A stretch of DNA of 64,000 nt from Microbacteriaceae bacterium (GCA_025464975.1 JAODMT010000004.1:248001-312000); one strand, 5' to 3'; counted from the first letter of the stretch, positions 43,355 through 54,407 are shown. Translations and numbers: made by a program. Notes: generated by a model from the letters alone, not told the origin.

Positions 43355-44077
43355 ATGGAGAGCCACGACAGCAATCCCCTGCACTGGAATGGCGTGCGTG
43401 GCGCATGGAGGCGTGCACTGCGAGCCGCGAGTGGTGTGCGTCTGAGCGCGCCCCGGGTTCCGCCGGGACTCGGGGCGGGCATCGTCGCCTGTACTCTCGC
43501 CGCTGCAATCATCGCCGCCGACACGCATGGCGCTCCGGCGGTGACGTCGGCGCCCGATGCCGCAGGCCAGTCCGCGCCGCAGAGCCTCCTCGTGCCGGAT
43601 ACCGCCCTGGGGGTGCCGGTGAGACGCGACGGATACGGTGTGAGCATCCGGCAGCCGCTAGCGCACTGGCCCGTGTCGGCACTCACACCGGTTCGGGACG
43701 GCTTCGGGCCGCGAACCGCTCCGTGTGACGGCTGCTCGACGATGCACGCCGGCGTTGACTTCGACGCGGGCGACGGCGCGCCGGTGCGGGCCATCGCTGC
43801 CGGGACCGTGCTGGGGAATAGTCCGAACCAGAGCGCGCTTGGCACCCACGTCTCGATCAGACACGTGATCGACGGCCGGATTCTCGTCAGTGTGTACGGG
43901 CACCTTCGGGCGGGATCGACGAGGTTTCGGCCCGGGGACACGGTCGACAGCGGAGATCAGATCGGTCTCGTGGGCAACACCGGGCGGAGTACCGGGCCGC
44001 ATCTGCATCTCGAGATCCGCCTCAACGGGGTCACCCCGATCGACCCGCTTGTCTGGCTCCGCACCGAAGCGGGTTGA
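43355..44077 (+). CDS. M23 (LytM) peptidase, catalytic motif complete
   Basis: This 240-residue cell-envelope endopeptidase has a membrane anchor or signal segment (IVACTLAAAIIAADTHG, about residues 43-60). LytM motifs are DGFGPRTAPCDGCSTMHAGV (zinc His), FDAGDGAPVRAIAAGTVL and STGPHLHLEIRLNG, which has the full HxH. It differs from the M23 gene at 3295 in this motif. It should cleave peptidoglycan cross-bridges. The start ATG is taken at 43355; ATG or GTG 43337 also lies in frame. Confidence 0.9.
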   Translation: MESHDSNPLHWNGVRGAWRRALRAASGVRLSAPRVPPGLGAGIVACTLAAAIIAADTHGAPAVTSAPDAAGQSAPQSLLVPDTALGVPVRRDGYGVSIRQPLAHWPVSALTPVRDGFGPRTAPCDGCSTMHAGVDFDAGDGAPVRAIAAGTVLGNSPNQSALGTHVSIRHVIDGRILVSVYGHLRAGSTRFRPGDTVDSGDQIGLVGNTGRSTGPHLHLEIRLNGVTPIDPLVWLRTEAG

Positions 44078-44125
44078 CGCGTTGTGATCCGCGTGACTCC
44101 CAGCCTCGCGAGGTATCCTCCCGCC

Positions 44126-45019
44126 GTGACCAGTCTCACCGCCCCATTCCGTTCACGGCTCCTCTCCGCCTTTACCGGCAGCACGACTGGACGGCCGGAT
44201 TGGGTCGGACAGATCGAGGCGGGGGACGACGCCGGGTTCTTCGGCGTCGGCTCGGCCGCCTGGGCGGTGCATGGCGGGATGCCGACCCTCGTGGCGGGAA
44301 TTCGGGCGCTGCTGATGCAGACGCTCCATCCCGGGGCGATGGCGGGAGTGCACGATTGGTCGCGCTACAAGGATGACCCGCTCGGGCGGCTTTCCGGAAC
44401 CATTCAGTGGCTGATCGGGGTCACGTTCTCGGACACCGCGATGGCGACCGTCGAGTCGACCCGGGTGCAACGGTTTCACGATCGGGTGCGCGGAACCTAC
44501 CTTGACGCCGATGGGCTGGAATGCGACTACGCCGCCGGGGATGCCGAACTGCTGTCGTGGGTGCACGTGGTTTTCACTGACGCGTTCCTCGGCTGCCACC
44601 TCGTCTGGGGAGGACCGATTCCCGGCGGTCCAGACCAGTACGTGCGGGAATGGGCCACGGCGGGAGAGCTGGTTGGGGTAGCGAATCCGCCCAGATCCCA
44701 GGCCGAACTGCACTCTCAGCTCGACGCGTTCAAGACGGCCGGAATACTGAAGAGCGACGAGCGGGTCGCCGAGGCCGTGCGGTTCATCCGCAAGCCGGGT
44801 CTCGCTACGGGAATGATGCCCGCCTATCGGGTGCTGTTTGCCGGCGCCGTGGCGAGCATTCCGCGACCGTATCGCCGGATGCTCGGGCTGCGTCGCCCGT
44901 GGTGGCCGGCCATTACGGTCACGAGGTCGGTGCTGTGGCTCGTCGGCAGGATTCTCGGCACGAGCTCAACGAGCGAGGTCGCGGCGCGCAAGAGACTCGC
45001 GAGGCTCGGCCTGCTCTGA
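44126..45019 (+). CDS. DUF2236 (MpaB/latex-clearing-like) oxygenase
   Basis: This 297-residue protein of the DUF2236 family has GMPTLVAGIRALLMQTLHPG, AMAGVHDWSRYKDDPLGRLS and GTIQWLIGVTFSDTAMATVE. Heme-binding DUF2236 members include latex clearing proteins and MpaB. The conserved His in LHPG and Arg/Lys of DWSRYKDD are probable heme contacts. GTG 44126 was chosen over GTG 44084. The 77-bp repeat copy 2 lies downstream. Its substrate is unknown. Confidence 0.88.
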   Translation: MTSLTAPFRSRLLSAFTGSTTGRPDWVGQIEAGDDAGFFGVGSAAWAVHGGMPTLVAGIRALLMQTLHPGAMAGVHDWSRYKDDPLGRLSGTIQWLIGVTFSDTAMATVESTRVQRFHDRVRGTYLDADGLECDYAAGDAELLSWVHVVFTDAFLGCHLVWGGPIPGGPDQYVREWATAGELVGVANPPRSQAELHSQLDAFKTAGILKSDERVAEAVRFIRKPGLATGMMPAYRVLFAGAVASIPRPYRRMLGLRRPWWPAITVTRSVLWLVGRILGTSSTSEVAARKRLARLGLL

Positions 45020-45074
45020 GGCGCCCCTCCCGCGGTGAGCGCTCCCGGGAAGACCGCGCATCACGCGTCTACTC

Positions 45075-45151
45075 AAAACGCAGGAGATTCACCACTTGCA
45101 GGCGCCGTTTCGACGCGTCAAGGCGTGGCGGTGGTGAATCTCCTGCGTTTT
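45075..45151. repeat. 77-bp palindromic intergenic repeat, copy 2
   Basis: The two 21-base arms (45075-45095 and 45131-45151) are perfect inverted repeats around a 35-base loop. The left arm is AAAACGCAGGAGATTCACCA followed by C. Compared with copy 1 (2088-2164) the only arm change besides base 2160 is a C-to-G in the left arm matched by G-to-C in the right arm, so pairing is kept. The loop sequence differs. It lies between DUF2236 and dinB. Confidence 0.9.
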
Positions 45152-45245
45152 CGGACACAGGAGGGGAGGAGGGAGGAGGGAGGAGGCAGCGGATCGCACC
45201 TGCTCGCGTGCGGATGTCCGAGGCAGAGGGTAGATTCGCCCTGAG

Positions 45246-46496
45246 ATGAGCAAGCAGGATGGCAGCAACCGCCAGGTCAGTGCCGCGAGCGTCAACAGCA
45301 GCAGTGCCACGATTCTGCATGTGGACCTTGACGCCTTCTTTGCCTCGGTCGAGTTACTCGATCGACCGGAGTTCGCGCATCTGCCGGTGGTGGTCGCCGG
45401 CAAATCGCTGCGTTCTGTCGTCACCGCGGCGAACTATCCGGCGCGCCAGTTCGGGGTGCGCTCGGCCATCCCGCTCTCGCAGGCCTTGCGAATGTGCCCG
45501 AAAGCGATAGTGCTGGAGCCGCACTTCGAGAAGTATCGGCACTATTCGGCGAAGGTCATGGGAATTTTCGACGAGATCACCCCGCTCGTGGAACGGCTGG
45601 GCATCGACGAGGCCTTCCTCGACGTTTCGGGAGCCACTGGCCTGCTCGGGTCGCCGGCCGAGATCGCGGCACTCATCCGTGCTCGGGTGTTCGCGGAGAC
45701 GCGCCTCACCTGTTCGGTGGGGGCGGCATCCACCAAGTTCGTCGCGAAGCTCGCCTCCGGGCGAGCGAAACCGGACGGGGTGCTTGTCGTGCCGGCCGAG
45801 CAGACGCTCTCCTTTCTGCACCCCTTGCCGGTCGGCGCGCTGTGGGGCGTTGGTGCGGTCACAGAGGAGGCGCTCATTCGGCGTGGACTTCACACGATCG
45901 GGGACATTGCCTCGACCCCGGTCGCGGCGCTGCAGCGCGCCGTCGGCGAGGCGTCTGGCCGCAAGTTGCACGATTTGGCAAACGGGATTGACCCACGGAA
46001 CGTCACGACGGCGGCGGTGGAGAAAAGCGTCGGCCACGAGGTGACTTTCGAGGTCGACACCGTCAATGGTGATGAATTGCGGCGAGAGTTGCTGCGGCAG
46101 GCGAATGCCGTGGCAGTTCGGCTTCGCGCCGCCGGTTGGGTCGGGCGTACCGTCGTGCTCAAGCTTCGCTTCGCCGACTTCAGTACCATCACGCGGTCGA
46201 GAACCCTCGCCGAGTCCACCGATGTCGGCCGTCGAATCTTCGAGGAGGCGCGAGCGATCTACGACGGACTCGATCTGCACCGGCCCGTGCGGCTGATTGG
46301 GGTGCGGATGGAGCAGCTCACCGAGAGCGACGGTCAGCAGCTCGGCCTATGGGACGCTGACGAGGGTTGGCGCGAAGCAGAGGACACGATCGACGCCGTA
46401 AGCGCCCGGTTCGGACGCGGAACGTTGCGGCCGGCGTCACTGCTTAAGTCGACGCCACCGCTTGGCGATCCGCGCAACCTGCCGCGGCAAGAGTGA
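45246..46496 (+). CDS. dinB: DNA polymerase IV
   Basis: This 416-residue Y-family polymerase performs translesion synthesis. The catalytic motif is ILHVDLDAFFASVELLDRPE (Asp and Glu), VVVAGKSLRSVVTAANYPAR follows, then FGVRSAIPLSQALRMCPKAI. The IDEAFLDVSGATGLLG segment holds the second Asp/Glu pair, and LTCSVGAASTKFVAKLASGR is the finger-to-palm strand. The little finger domain begins near TTAAVEKSVGHEVTFEVDT. The start ATG at 45246 is acceptable; no LexA-type box is clearly visible in the upstream 90 bases. Confidence 0.96.
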   Translation: MSKQDGSNRQVSAASVNSSSATILHVDLDAFFASVELLDRPEFAHLPVVVAGKSLRSVVTAANYPARQFGVRSAIPLSQALRMCPKAIVLEPHFEKYRHYSAKVMGIFDEITPLVERLGIDEAFLDVSGATGLLGSPAEIAALIRARVFAETRLTCSVGAASTKFVAKLASGRAKPDGVLVVPAEQTLSFLHPLPVGALWGVGAVTEEALIRRGLHTIGDIASTPVAALQRAVGEASGRKLHDLANGIDPRNVTTAAVEKSVGHEVTFEVDTVNGDELRRELLRQANAVAVRLRAAGWVGRTVVLKLRFADFSTITRSRTLAESTDVGRRIFEEARAIYDGLDLHRPVRLIGVRMEQLTESDGQQLGLWDADEGWREAEDTIDAVSARFGRGTLRPASLLKSTPPLGDPRNLPRQE

Positions 46497-46509
46497 CGAT
46501 CTAGGGGGC

Positions 46510-48225
46510 TCAGCGGGCGAGGACCGCTCCGGAATACCGACCGAGCAATACCTCGGACGACGATGCCGCGACCGCGTCGGTTGTCCCGAGCAACACATCG
46601 CCGCCGAATGGGAGCGCGACGGGGAAGTCTGCCAGATTCACGACGATCGAGGTGTCCCCGCGGTGGAGCGCGAACCACTTGGCGTCATCGTCGAAGTCGA
46701 CCGAGACGCGAGACATCCGCGGATCGGTGAGATCCGGTCGGACCCGCCGCAGGGCCGCAAGAGAGCGGTAGAGCGCGAGCAGCCGGGCGTGGTGACCCTC
46801 CGTCGCCTCGTCCCAATCGAGCTTCGACCGCCGGAACGTCTCCACGTCCTGCGGGTCGGGCACGACGGCGGGGTCCCAGCCCATTCGCTCGAATTCCTTG
46901 ATCCGACCGGCCGCCGTCGCCTCGCCGAGTTCCGGTTCCGGATGCGCCGTGAAGAACTGCCACGGCGTGGAGGCGCCCCACTCCTCTCCCATGAAAAGCA
47001 TCGGGGTGAACGGTCCGGCGAGGGTGAGCAGCGCGGCGATCGCGAGCTGATCGGGGTTGAGAGTGGCGGTGAGTCGGTCGCCGATCGCCCGGTTACCGAT
47101 CTGGTCGTGGTTCTGGTTTGCCACGACGAGCCGCCAGGCCGGCATGTGCTCGGTGTCGATGGGATGCCCGTGGCCCCGCCCCCGGAACGAGGAGTACGTG
47201 CCATCGTGGAAGAAGCCGCTGGTGACCACCTTCGCGAGAGCGTCGAGGTGTTCGAAATCGGCGTAGTAGCCGCTCGTCTCGCCGGTTAGGGCAGCGTGCA
47301 CCGCATGATGGAAGTCGTCGCTCCACTGGGCGTTCAGGCCGTAACCGCCGGTGCCGCCCTCGCGAGGTGTGATGAGCTTCGGATCGTTGAGGTCCGATTC
47401 CGCGATGAGAGTGAGCGGCCGCCCGAGGAACGCGGAGAGCGCGTCAGCCTCCTCCGACAGTTCCTGCAAGATGTGCTTGGGGGAGTCGTCAACGAGGGCG
47501 TGTACGGCGTCGAGACGCAATCCATCGACGTGGTAGTCGCGAAGCCACATGAGAGCGTTTTGGACGATGTACGACCGGACCTCCGGCGCATCGAGGTTGA
47601 CCGAGGCACCCCAGGTGTTCGCACTCTCCTCTCGAAGGTACGGCCCAAACTTCGGCAGGTAGTTTCCGCTCGGTCCGAGGTGATTATAGACCACGTCCTG
47701 AATGACCCCGAGGCCCTTCCCGTGCGCGGCATCGACGAATCGCTGGTAAGCCTCTGGTCCGCCGTACGTCTCGTCGACCGTGTACCAGAGCACCCCGTCG
47801 TAGCCCCAGTTGTGGTCGCCGTTGAAGCCGTTCACCGGAAGCAGCTCGACGAAGTCCACGCCGAGTGACACGAGGTGATCGAGCCGCTCGATCGCCGAAT
47901 CGAGGGTTCCCTCGGGGGTGAAGGTGCCGAGATGGAGTTCATAGATTATTCCGCCGGCCAGCTGGCGACCGCGCCAGGAGGAGTCCGTCCAGGCGAAGTC
48001 ATGCTCCACGGTGCGCGAGAGCCCGTGCACCGACACCGGCTGACGACGCGATCTCGGGTCGGGAACGGGGCTCTCGTCGTCGTCCAGCAGGTACCCGTAG
48101 TCGGTACCGGTGAGTCCGTGCGGAGCGGCCCACCAGCCGTCGTCCTGCCGGGACATCGGATGGCGCTCGCCGTCGAGCAGGAGGGTGACGGACTCGGGGG
48201 CGGGGGCCCACAGTTCGAATGTCAT
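46510..48225 (-). CDS. treZ: Malto-oligosyltrehalose trehalohydrolase
   Basis: This 571-residue GH13 enzyme releases trehalose from maltooligosyl trehalose made by TreY. It starts [20 protein letters not shown] (CBM48-like N-terminal domain), then [40 protein letters not shown] and [20 protein letters not shown] with the nucleophile Asp. The Glu in [11 protein letters not shown] is the acid/base. It overlaps the end of treY by four bases, forming an operon with glgX and treY. Confidence 0.97.
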   Translation of the reverse strand: MTFELWAPAPESVTLLLDGERHPMSRQDDGWWAAPHGLTGTDYGYLLDDDESPVPDPRSRRQPVSVHGLSRTVEHDFAWTDSSWRGRQLAGGIIYELHLGTFTPEGTLDSAIERLDHLVSLGVDFVELLPVNGFNGDHNWGYDGVLWYTVDETYGGPEAYQRFVDAAHGKGLGVIQDVVYNHLGPSGNYLPKFGPYLREESANTWGASVNLDAPEVRSYIVQNALMWLRDYHVDGLRLDAVHALVDDSPKHILQELSEEADALSAFLGRPLTLIAESDLNDPKLITPREGGTGGYGLNAQWSDDFHHAVHAALTGETSGYYADFEHLDALAKVVTSGFFHDGTYSSFRGRGHGHPIDTEHMPAWRLVVANQNHDQIGNRAIGDRLTATLNPDQLAIAALLTLAGPFTPMLFMGEEWGASTPWQFFTAHPEPELGEATAAGRIKEFERMGWDPAVVPDPQDVETFRRSKLDWDEATEGHHARLLALYRSLAALRRVRPDLTDPRMSRVSVDFDDDAKWFALHRGDTSIVVNLADFPVALPFGGDVLLGTTDAVAASSSEVLLGRYSGAVLAR

Positions 48226-50567
48226 CGTTCAGTCGATCCGATCGGGACTAGCAGGGCTACGGGATACTGCGAAAGCAACGACGCGAGAGGTATCGTTCCG
48301 CCGTCGAATTTGGCCCCGGTGAGCACATCGACCACGGGTCGGCCGGCGACGATGATCGAGGTGTCGCCCCAACCGCCAGCCCGCTGAAGGCCGACGGGCA
48401 GGCGGGTAGCGACGGTGATCGCCCCGCCGCGATCGAACGCGACAACGTGTAAAGCTGCCGAGCCGTAGGCGAGAACGCCCACATACCGAGAGAAGTACTC
48501 GGGATGGTCCCTGCGCACCCGGAGCGCGCGAGACGTGACGAGCAGCTTCGCCGCCCCCGTTTCATCGATCGGCGGAGCGGCCCCGGCATCGATCGCCGCG
48601 AGATACAGTCGACGCTCGTCGAAGTCGACCGCCCGACGGTTATCCGGGTCGACCAGTGACGTTTCCCACAGCTCGCTTCCCTGATAGACGTCCGGAACGC
48701 CCGGCGCGGTCAACTGGATGATTTTCGCCGCGAGCGAGTTCGACCAGCCGGGCTGTCGCACCTTCTCGAGCAGGTCGTCGAGAATCTGGATCACCCGATC
48801 ATCGTCGAAGACGGAGTCGACGAGCGCGTGCATTGCTCGCTCGAACTCTTCATTCGGGGAGGTCCACGTCGTGGAGTTCCCTGCCTCTCGGGCCGCCTTC
48901 TCCGCATAGGCGTGCAGCCGTTCCCGGCTCGCAGGGTAGGCGCCGATGATCGCCTGCCAGAGCAACGCCTCGAGCGGCCCGTCGCCGAGAGGCGCCGCCG
49001 ACCGCAGTTGCTCAAGCGCGGCCTCCCACTCCGACGGCAGCTCCGCGAGCACGTTGATTCGAGCCCGCACGTCCTCGCCGCGCTTCGTGTCGTGGGTCGT
49101 GAGGGTGGTGAGCGACGCGGGAATAGTCGCCTGGCGACGTTGCTGACGACGATGGAATTCGCCGACGTCGATCGAGAATTCCGCAGGGTCGGCCCCCACC
49201 TCGGTGAGCGAACCGAGTCGGGAGTACCGGTAGTACGCGGTGTCTTCGACCCCCTTGGCCATCACCATTCCCGAGGTCTGCTGGAATCGGACGGCAGCCG
49301 GATTGGCCGGGTCGCTCAGGACGGGCAGAAGCCCGTCGATCGTCGCCGCGAGTTCCGGTCGGTGTTCCTTTGCCCGGCGTGCGGCTTCCTCGAGGTGCCG
49401 CAGTCCGAGCGGCAGGTAGGACCGATAGACCGGGAAGCAGGCGAGCAGCTCCGCGAGCGAGTCGCCAACCTCAGACATGGGCGACGACTCATCCGACACC
49501 ACCTGCGCCACCGAGCCGCCGAGATCCCGTTCGAGCCGCAACACCTCGGAACGGAGGATGCCGTCGGCGATGCCCCGCTTGGTGTCGTGGATGAGTTGCG
49601 GCCACGACACCGGATCCGTGGACTGTCGCAACCGCGAGTCGAGGGCATCGAGAGGCGCCCGCCCGGTCGGATCGACGAGAACTCGGTCGACGTCGGCGAG
49701 GGCGTCGTACCCGGTGGTTCCGGCCGCCGCCCAGGAGGCGGGAAGCTGTTCGTCACCCTCGAGAATCTTCTCCACGAGTACGTAGCTGCCGCGGGTCGCG
49801 GCGGCGAGCGAGTCAAGATATCCGGCCGGGTCGGCGAGTCCGTCGGGGTGATCGACGCGCAGCCCGTCCGCGATGCCTTCGGTGATCCAGCGGACGATTT
49901 CGAGGTGCGATTCGTCAAACACCCACGGCGTTTCAACGCGGATGCCGGCGAGAGTATTGACCGCAAAGAATCTGCGGTAATTGAGTTCGGCATCCGCTCG
50001 GCGCCAGTCGATCAGCTCGTAATGCTGGCGGGAATGCACCTCTCGTGCTGAAAGTCCGTCCCCGGCAGTGCCGGGGGCGATGGGGTAGCGGTTGTCGAAG
50101 TAGTGCAGTTCGTCGTCGACGATCCGCAGGTGCTCGAGCGCTTCGTCGCCGTCGGCGAGAACGGGGATCCGCACCTTGTTGCCGCCGAACTCCCAGTCCA
50201 CGTCGAAGGCGTCGGCGTAGCGGGATGCCCGCCCGTTCGTCAGCAGATCCCACCACCAGGCGTTTTCGCGCGGTGTGGCTACCCCGACATGGTTCGGAAC
50301 GATGTCGACCAGCACCCCGAGACCGAGCGCATGCGCGGCCGCCGCGGCGGCGTCTAATCCGGCAGGACCGCCCCTGGCGGGATCCACGCTGGAGTGGTCG
50401 ACGACGTCGTAGCCGTGATCGGAGCCTGGCTCCGCCGTAAGCAATGGAGAGAGGTATAGCCAATCCGCTCCGAGCTGGTGAACGTAGTCGGCAATTCTCG
50501 CGGCGGCGGTCAGGTCGAACGACTCCCGAATCTGCAGGCGGTAGGTCGAGATCGGGATACGCATCAC
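48222..50567 (-). CDS. treY: Malto-oligosyltrehalose synthase
   Basis: This 781-residue GH13 enzyme rearranges the reducing-end alpha-1,4 bond of a maltodextrin to alpha,alpha-1,1. Visible motifs: [20 protein letters not shown] at the N-terminus, [20 protein letters not shown], and [20 protein letters not shown] with the catalytic Asp, later [20 protein letters not shown]. The start codons GTG (50567) and ATG (50564) overlap the glgX stop, and its own stop overlaps treZ. Order glgX-treY-treZ supports a glycogen-to-trehalose pathway. Confidence 0.97.
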   Translation of the reverse strand: MMRIPISTYRLQIRESFDLTAAARIADYVHQLGADWLYLSPLLTAEPGSDHGYDVVDHSSVDPARGGPAGLDAAAAAAHALGLGVLVDIVPNHVGVATPRENAWWWDLLTNGRASRYADAFDVDWEFGGNKVRIPVLADGDEALEHLRIVDDELHYFDNRYPIAPGTAGDGLSAREVHSRQHYELIDWRRADAELNYRRFFAVNTLAGIRVETPWVFDESHLEIVRWITEGIADGLRVDHPDGLADPAGYLDSLAAATRGSYVLVEKILEGDEQLPASWAAAGTTGYDALADVDRVLVDPTGRAPLDALDSRLRQSTDPVSWPQLIHDTKRGIADGILRSEVLRLERDLGGSVAQVVSDESSPMSEVGDSLAELLACFPVYRSYLPLGLRHLEEAARRAKEHRPELAATIDGLLPVLSDPANPAAVRFQQTSGMVMAKGVEDTAYYRYSRLGSLTEVGADPAEFSIDVGEFHRRQQRRQATIPASLTTLTTHDTKRGEDVRARINVLAELPSEWEAALEQLRSAAPLGDGPLEALLWQAIIGAYPASRERLHAYAEKAAREAGNSTTWTSPNEEFERAMHALVDSVFDDDRVIQILDDLLEKVRQPGWSNSLAAKIIQLTAPGVPDVYQGSELWETSLVDPDNRRAVDFDERRLYLAAIDAGAAPPIDETGAAKLLVTSRALRVRRDHPEYFSRYVGVLAYGSAALHVVAFDRGGAITVATRLPVGLQRAGGWGDTSIIVAGRPVVDVLTGAKFDGGTIPLASLLSQYPVALLVPIGSTER

Positions 50568-52762
50568 GCGACCTCGGGTCGTCGGGCGGGGAAGGATTGG
50601 GTGGCGGCTTGGGCACTAAGCGACGCGGCGACCGAGTGATCGACCTCCAGCTCGGCAGCGGTCCAGGCTCGAAGCACGACGAGGGACTTTGCCATGACCG
50701 GGATTCGGTCGCTGGCCTTGCGCGGCGCCGAGTCGGCGAGTTCCCCGGAGGTATCGATCACGATTTCCCAGGATCCGGAGAACTCTTCGGAGGGCAATAC
50801 GAAGTCGACGTTGTCGTCGCCGGCGTTGAAAAAGATGGCGAAGTTGAGGTCCGTTATGCGGGCGCCGCGATCGTCGCGGCCCTGGATTCCGTTGCCGTTG
50901 AGGAACACCCCGATGGCGCGACCGAATCCGGCGCCCCAGTTGTCGGGTTCCATTTCCTCGCCCCCGGGGGTCAGCCACACAATGTCGGCGAGGGGTTCAC
51001 CGGCACCGCGTCGCACCGGCCGGCCGTCGAAGAAGCTCTTCCGTCGGAATGTCGGGTGGTCTTTCCGCAACCGCGCCACGGCCGACACGAACTCGGTGAG
51101 CGGGAGATCGGCCGCATCCCAGTGGATCCAGGACAGCTCGGAATCCTGGGCGTAGGTGTTGTTGTTACCCTGTTGGGTTCTGCCGAGTTCGTCGCCGTGC
51201 AGGATCATCGGTACGCCCTGCGACAGCATCAGGGTCGCAAGGAAGTTGCGCTGCTGGCGGGCACGGAGCCGCTGGATTGCCGGGTCGTCTGTCCGACCCT
51301 CGACGCCGGAGTTCCAGGACCGGTTGTTGGATTCCCCGTCGTTGTTGTTCTCGCCGTTGGCCTGGTTGTGCTTCTCGTTGTAGGACACCAGATCGGCGAG
51401 AGTGAACCCGTCGTGGGCCGTGACAAAGTTGATCGAGGCCACCGGCCGGCGGCCGTTCCCCTCGTACAGGTCGGCCGAACCGGTGATCCGGGAGGCGAAC
51501 TCGCCGAGAGTCGCCGGCTCGCCGCGCCAGAAGTCGCGAACGGTGTCGCGGTACTTTCCGTTCCATTCAGTCCACTGCGGTGGGAAGTTGCCCACCTGAT
51601 ACCCGCCGGGTCCGACATCCCACGGCTCGGCGATGAGCTTCACCTGAGACACGATCGGGTCCTGCTGCACGAGCTCGAAGAAGGTGGACAGCTTGTCGAC
51701 GTCATAGAACTCGCGCGCGAGTGTCGAGGCCAGGTCGAAGCGGAATCCGTCGACGTGCATCTCGGTGACCCAGTAGCGGAGGCTGTCCATGATCAACTGG
51801 AGGGAATGTGGGTGGCGAACGTTGAATGAGTTGCCGGTGCCGGTGTAGTCCATGTAAAACTGTTCGTCGTCTTCGACGAGTCGGTAGTACGCCTGATTGT
51901 CGATGCCCCGGAATGAGATCGTCGGGCCGAGGTGGTTCCCCTCCGCAGTGTGGTTGTAGACCACGTCGAGCACGACCTCGATGCCGGCGTCGTGCATCGA
52001 GCGGACCATGCTCTTGAATTCCTGCACCTGCTGCCCACGGTCCCCGGTCGACGAGTAACTGTTCTGTGGGGCGAAAAAGCCGATCGTGTTGTAGCCCCAG
52101 TAGTTGCGCAGGCCCTTGTCGAGCAGCACGGAGTCTTGCACAAACTGGTGTACCGGCATGAGTTCGAGGGTCGTGACGCCGAGCTTCTGGAGGTGCTCGA
52201 TGATCGCCGGGTGAGAAAGGCCGGAGAAGGTTCCACGCTGGTCTTCCGGGATGTCGGGATGAAGCTGAGTCAGTCCCTTGACGTGCGCTTCGTAGATGAC
52301 CGTGTCGTTGTACGGAATCCGCGGGTGTCGATCCCCGGCCCAGTCGAAGAATGGGTTGATGACAATGCCAAGCATCGCGTGGGAGGCGGAGTCATCGTCG
52401 TTGCGGGAGAGCGGGTCGCCGAAGTTATAGGCGAACAATGACTGGTCCCAGTCGTAGTCACCGGCAGTGGCCTTGGCATAGGGGTCGAGCAGCAGCTTGT
52501 TGGGATTGCACCGCTTGCCGGACTTCGGGTCGTACGGGCCATGGACGCGGTAGCCGTAGCGTTGACCGGGCTGCACCTGCGGCAGATAGGCGTGCCAGAC
52601 GTAGGCGTCCACCTCGACGAGAGGAACGCGGGTCTCGACGCCCTCATCGTCGAAAAGACAGAGTTCGATTTTCTCGGCGACCTCGCTGAACAACGCGAAG
52701 TTGGTGCCGCTGCCGTCGAAGGTCGCCCCAAGTGGATACGGTGACCCAGGCCAGGTTTCCAT
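50564..52762 (-). CDS. glgX: Glycogen debranching enzyme GlgX
   Basis: This 732-residue GH13 isoamylase-type enzyme cleaves alpha-1,6 branches. The first residues [20 protein letters not shown] give a CBM48 domain. Catalytic motifs are [40 protein letters not shown] and [20 protein letters not shown], and [20 protein letters not shown] is the usual loop. It supplies linear maltodextrins to TreY. First gene of the glgX-treY-treZ operon. The ATG at 52762 follows AGGGAGAT. Confidence 0.97.
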   Translation of the reverse strand: METWPGSPYPLGATFDGSGTNFALFSEVAEKIELCLFDDEGVETRVPLVEVDAYVWHAYLPQVQPGQRYGYRVHGPYDPKSGKRCNPNKLLLDPYAKATAGDYDWDQSLFAYNFGDPLSRNDDDSASHAMLGIVINPFFDWAGDRHPRIPYNDTVIYEAHVKGLTQLHPDIPEDQRGTFSGLSHPAIIEHLQKLGVTTLELMPVHQFVQDSVLLDKGLRNYWGYNTIGFFAPQNSYSSTGDRGQQVQEFKSMVRSMHDAGIEVVLDVVYNHTAEGNHLGPTISFRGIDNQAYYRLVEDDEQFYMDYTGTGNSFNVRHPHSLQLIMDSLRYWVTEMHVDGFRFDLASTLAREFYDVDKLSTFFELVQQDPIVSQVKLIAEPWDVGPGGYQVGNFPPQWTEWNGKYRDTVRDFWRGEPATLGEFASRITGSADLYEGNGRRPVASINFVTAHDGFTLADLVSYNEKHNQANGENNNDGESNNRSWNSGVEGRTDDPAIQRLRARQQRNFLATLMLSQGVPMILHGDELGRTQQGNNNTYAQDSELSWIHWDAADLPLTEFVSAVARLRKDHPTFRRKSFFDGRPVRRGAGEPLADIVWLTPGGEEMEPDNWGAGFGRAIGVFLNGNGIQGRDDRGARITDLNFAIFFNAGDDNVDFVLPSEEFSGSWEIVIDTSGELADSAPRKASDRIPVMAKSLVVLRAWTAAELEVDHSVAASLSAQAATQSFPARRPEVA

Positions 52763-52905
52763 CTATCTCCCTTACGTTGCTGAGCCTTCACCGTACCCGG
52801 GAGTGGCGCACGCAACTAACCGACGACGCCTCGGAGCCCGCGCAGAGACCGATCAGGGGCCGCGGTTCAGTCGCGGCTGATTCGGGCGCGGAGTAATCTC
52901 AAACG

Positions 52906-53361
52906 GTGAGCATAGATGCGGGAACGGACCCCCTCAATCCCATTGACAACGACACCCCGTGGGTCGCGAAGCAGATCGCCGAGTACCTTGCCACCGACGG
53001 TGAAAGGCCACTTTTTCGCGGAAACATCCCGCTTGCGCTCCTGACGACGAAGGGGCGCAAGTCCGGCCTGTGGCGCAGAACCGCCCTCATCGTCGGAGAA
53101 GACGATGGCCGATACCTCGTCGTCGCGTCGGTCGGCGGGGCTCCGGAGCATCCAATCTGGTACCTGAACCTCGCCGCGAACCCGGAGGTGTACCTGCAGG
53201 TCGGCTCGCGCCGGATGCGGGCGATCGCACGAACCGCCGACCCGGCGGAAAAACCACGGTTGTGGGACAAGCTCGTCGCCATCTACCCCGACTACGCCGC
53301 CTATCAGCGGAAGACCGATCGGCAGATCCCGGTCGTCATTCTCGAGCCCATCGACGAGTAG
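52906..53361 (+). CDS. Deazaflavin (F420)-dependent nitroreductase-family protein
   Basis: This 151-residue protein of the split-barrel DDN/DUF385 family starts MSIDAGTDPLNPIDNDTPWV, with LFRGNIPLALLTTKGRKSGL, WRRTALIVGEDDGRYLVVAS and VGGAPEHPIWYLNLAANPEV. The RKSGL and ALIVG stretches are the family signature for F420 binding. It reduces quinones or nitro compounds with F420H2. The GTG start is at 52906. It is divergent from the glgX operon and convergent with an LLM gene. Confidence 0.92.
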   Translation: MSIDAGTDPLNPIDNDTPWVAKQIAEYLATDGERPLFRGNIPLALLTTKGRKSGLWRRTALIVGEDDGRYLVVASVGGAPEHPIWYLNLAANPEVYLQVGSRRMRAIARTADPAEKPRLWDKLVAIYPDYAAYQRKTDRQIPVVILEPIDE

Positions 53362-53374
53362 ATCAGCGTCGGCT

Positions 53375-54292
53375 CTAGAGCTGCGGAAGCACCTCGCGCG
53401 CAATGAAGTCGAGGTGGTCGAGGTCGTGAAGATCAAGGATCTGTAAATAGACCCGGGTGGCTCCCGACCGCTGGAGCACGCCGAGTCGGTCGACCAGCTC
53501 AGTGGGGGTTCCGGCGAGGCAGCTCTCGTGGTCGATGCTGTCCCGGCCGACAGCCCGTGCCCTCGCGGCGACTTCCGCGTCGGTTGAACCGGCGAAAATC
53601 GGGTACGCCACCGAATAGTCGAGGTCGTCGGGTTCGCGGCCGATCGCCTCGGCCGCATCGCGCACCACCCTGAAGTGCCCCGCGACGCCGTCGAACGGGC
53701 GAAATCCGATGTTGTATTCGGTGGCGTACCGGGCGGCCAGACGTGGGGTACGCGCGGGACCGCCGCCGCCGACGATCACGGGAAGGCGCGACTGGACGGG
53801 CTTTGGCAGGGCCGGTGAGTTCTCGAGCGAGTAGTGCTCGCCGTCGAATGAGAAGCGCTCGCCGGTCGGGGTGGACAAGAGCCCGGTGACGATGGCGAGC
53901 TGCTCCTCCAGCATGCCGAATCGCTTGATCGGGAACGGGATGCCGTGGGTTCGGTGCTCCGCCTCGAACCAGCCGGTTCCGAGCCCGAGTTCCGCGCGCC
54001 CGTTCGACATGTCGTCGACCTGGGCGACCTGGACGGCGAGGATTCCGGGGTGGCGGAATGTGACGGACGACACGAGTGTTCCGAGCCTGATGGTCGACGT
54101 CTCACGGGCGAGACCGGCGAGCGTCGTCCACGCATCCGTCGGCCCGGGGGCGCCATCTCCATCGCCCATGGCGAGGAAGTGGTCGCTGCGAAAGAACGCG
54201 TCGAACCCGAGCGATTCGGCGGCCAGCGCCACGGCGAGCTGATCGTTGTAGGTTGCGCCCTGCTGCGGCTCGACGAAGATGCGGAAGTCCAT
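53375..54292 (-). CDS. LLM-class F420-dependent oxidoreductase
   Basis: This 305-residue luciferase-like protein has DAFFRSDHFLAMGDGDGAPG, SVTFRHPGILAVQVAQVDDM, SNGRAELGLGTGWFEAEHRT and RLPVIVGGGGPARTPRLAAR, all typical of the TIGR036xx F420 LLM group. Its N-terminus MDFRIFVEPQQGATYNDQLA is canonical. Substrate is unknown; it is the third F420-type enzyme of the window. The start ATG is at 54292. The TPP riboswitch of the next operon lies only 25 bases beyond. Confidence 0.93.
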   Translation of the reverse strand: MDFRIFVEPQQGATYNDQLAVALAAESLGFDAFFRSDHFLAMGDGDGAPGPTDAWTTLAGLARETSTIRLGTLVSSVTFRHPGILAVQVAQVDDMSNGRAELGLGTGWFEAEHRTHGIPFPIKRFGMLEEQLAIVTGLLSTPTGERFSFDGEHYSLENSPALPKPVQSRLPVIVGGGGPARTPRLAARYATEYNIGFRPFDGVAGHFRVVRDAAEAIGREPDDLDYSVAYPIFAGSTDAEVAARARAVGRDSIDHESCLAGTPTELVDRLGVLQRSGATRVYLQILDLHDLDHLDFIAREVLPQL

Positions 54293-54317
54293 CGATCAAG
54301 CCTATAGTTGGTGCTGA

Positions 54318-54407
54318 ACACGGGAGTCCGGTGAAGCCGGGCTGAGAGGAAGCTTCTCCAAGCTTCGACCGTCGAACCTGATCTGGATCATGCCAGCGCA
54401 GGGAGGC
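54318..54407 (+). promoter_or_regulatory. TPP riboswitch (THI element)
   Basis: The conserved thi-box is present: GGGCTGAGAGG at 54339-54349 in the left lobe and ACCTGATCTGGATCATGCCA at 54376-54395, then GCGCAGGGAGG in the right. A variable P3 stem (AGCTTCTCCAAGCTT region) lies between. The element precedes ykoE by about 80 bases on the same strand, so thiamine pyrophosphate should shut off the operon. It lies directly after the divergent LLM gene. Confidence 0.95.
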
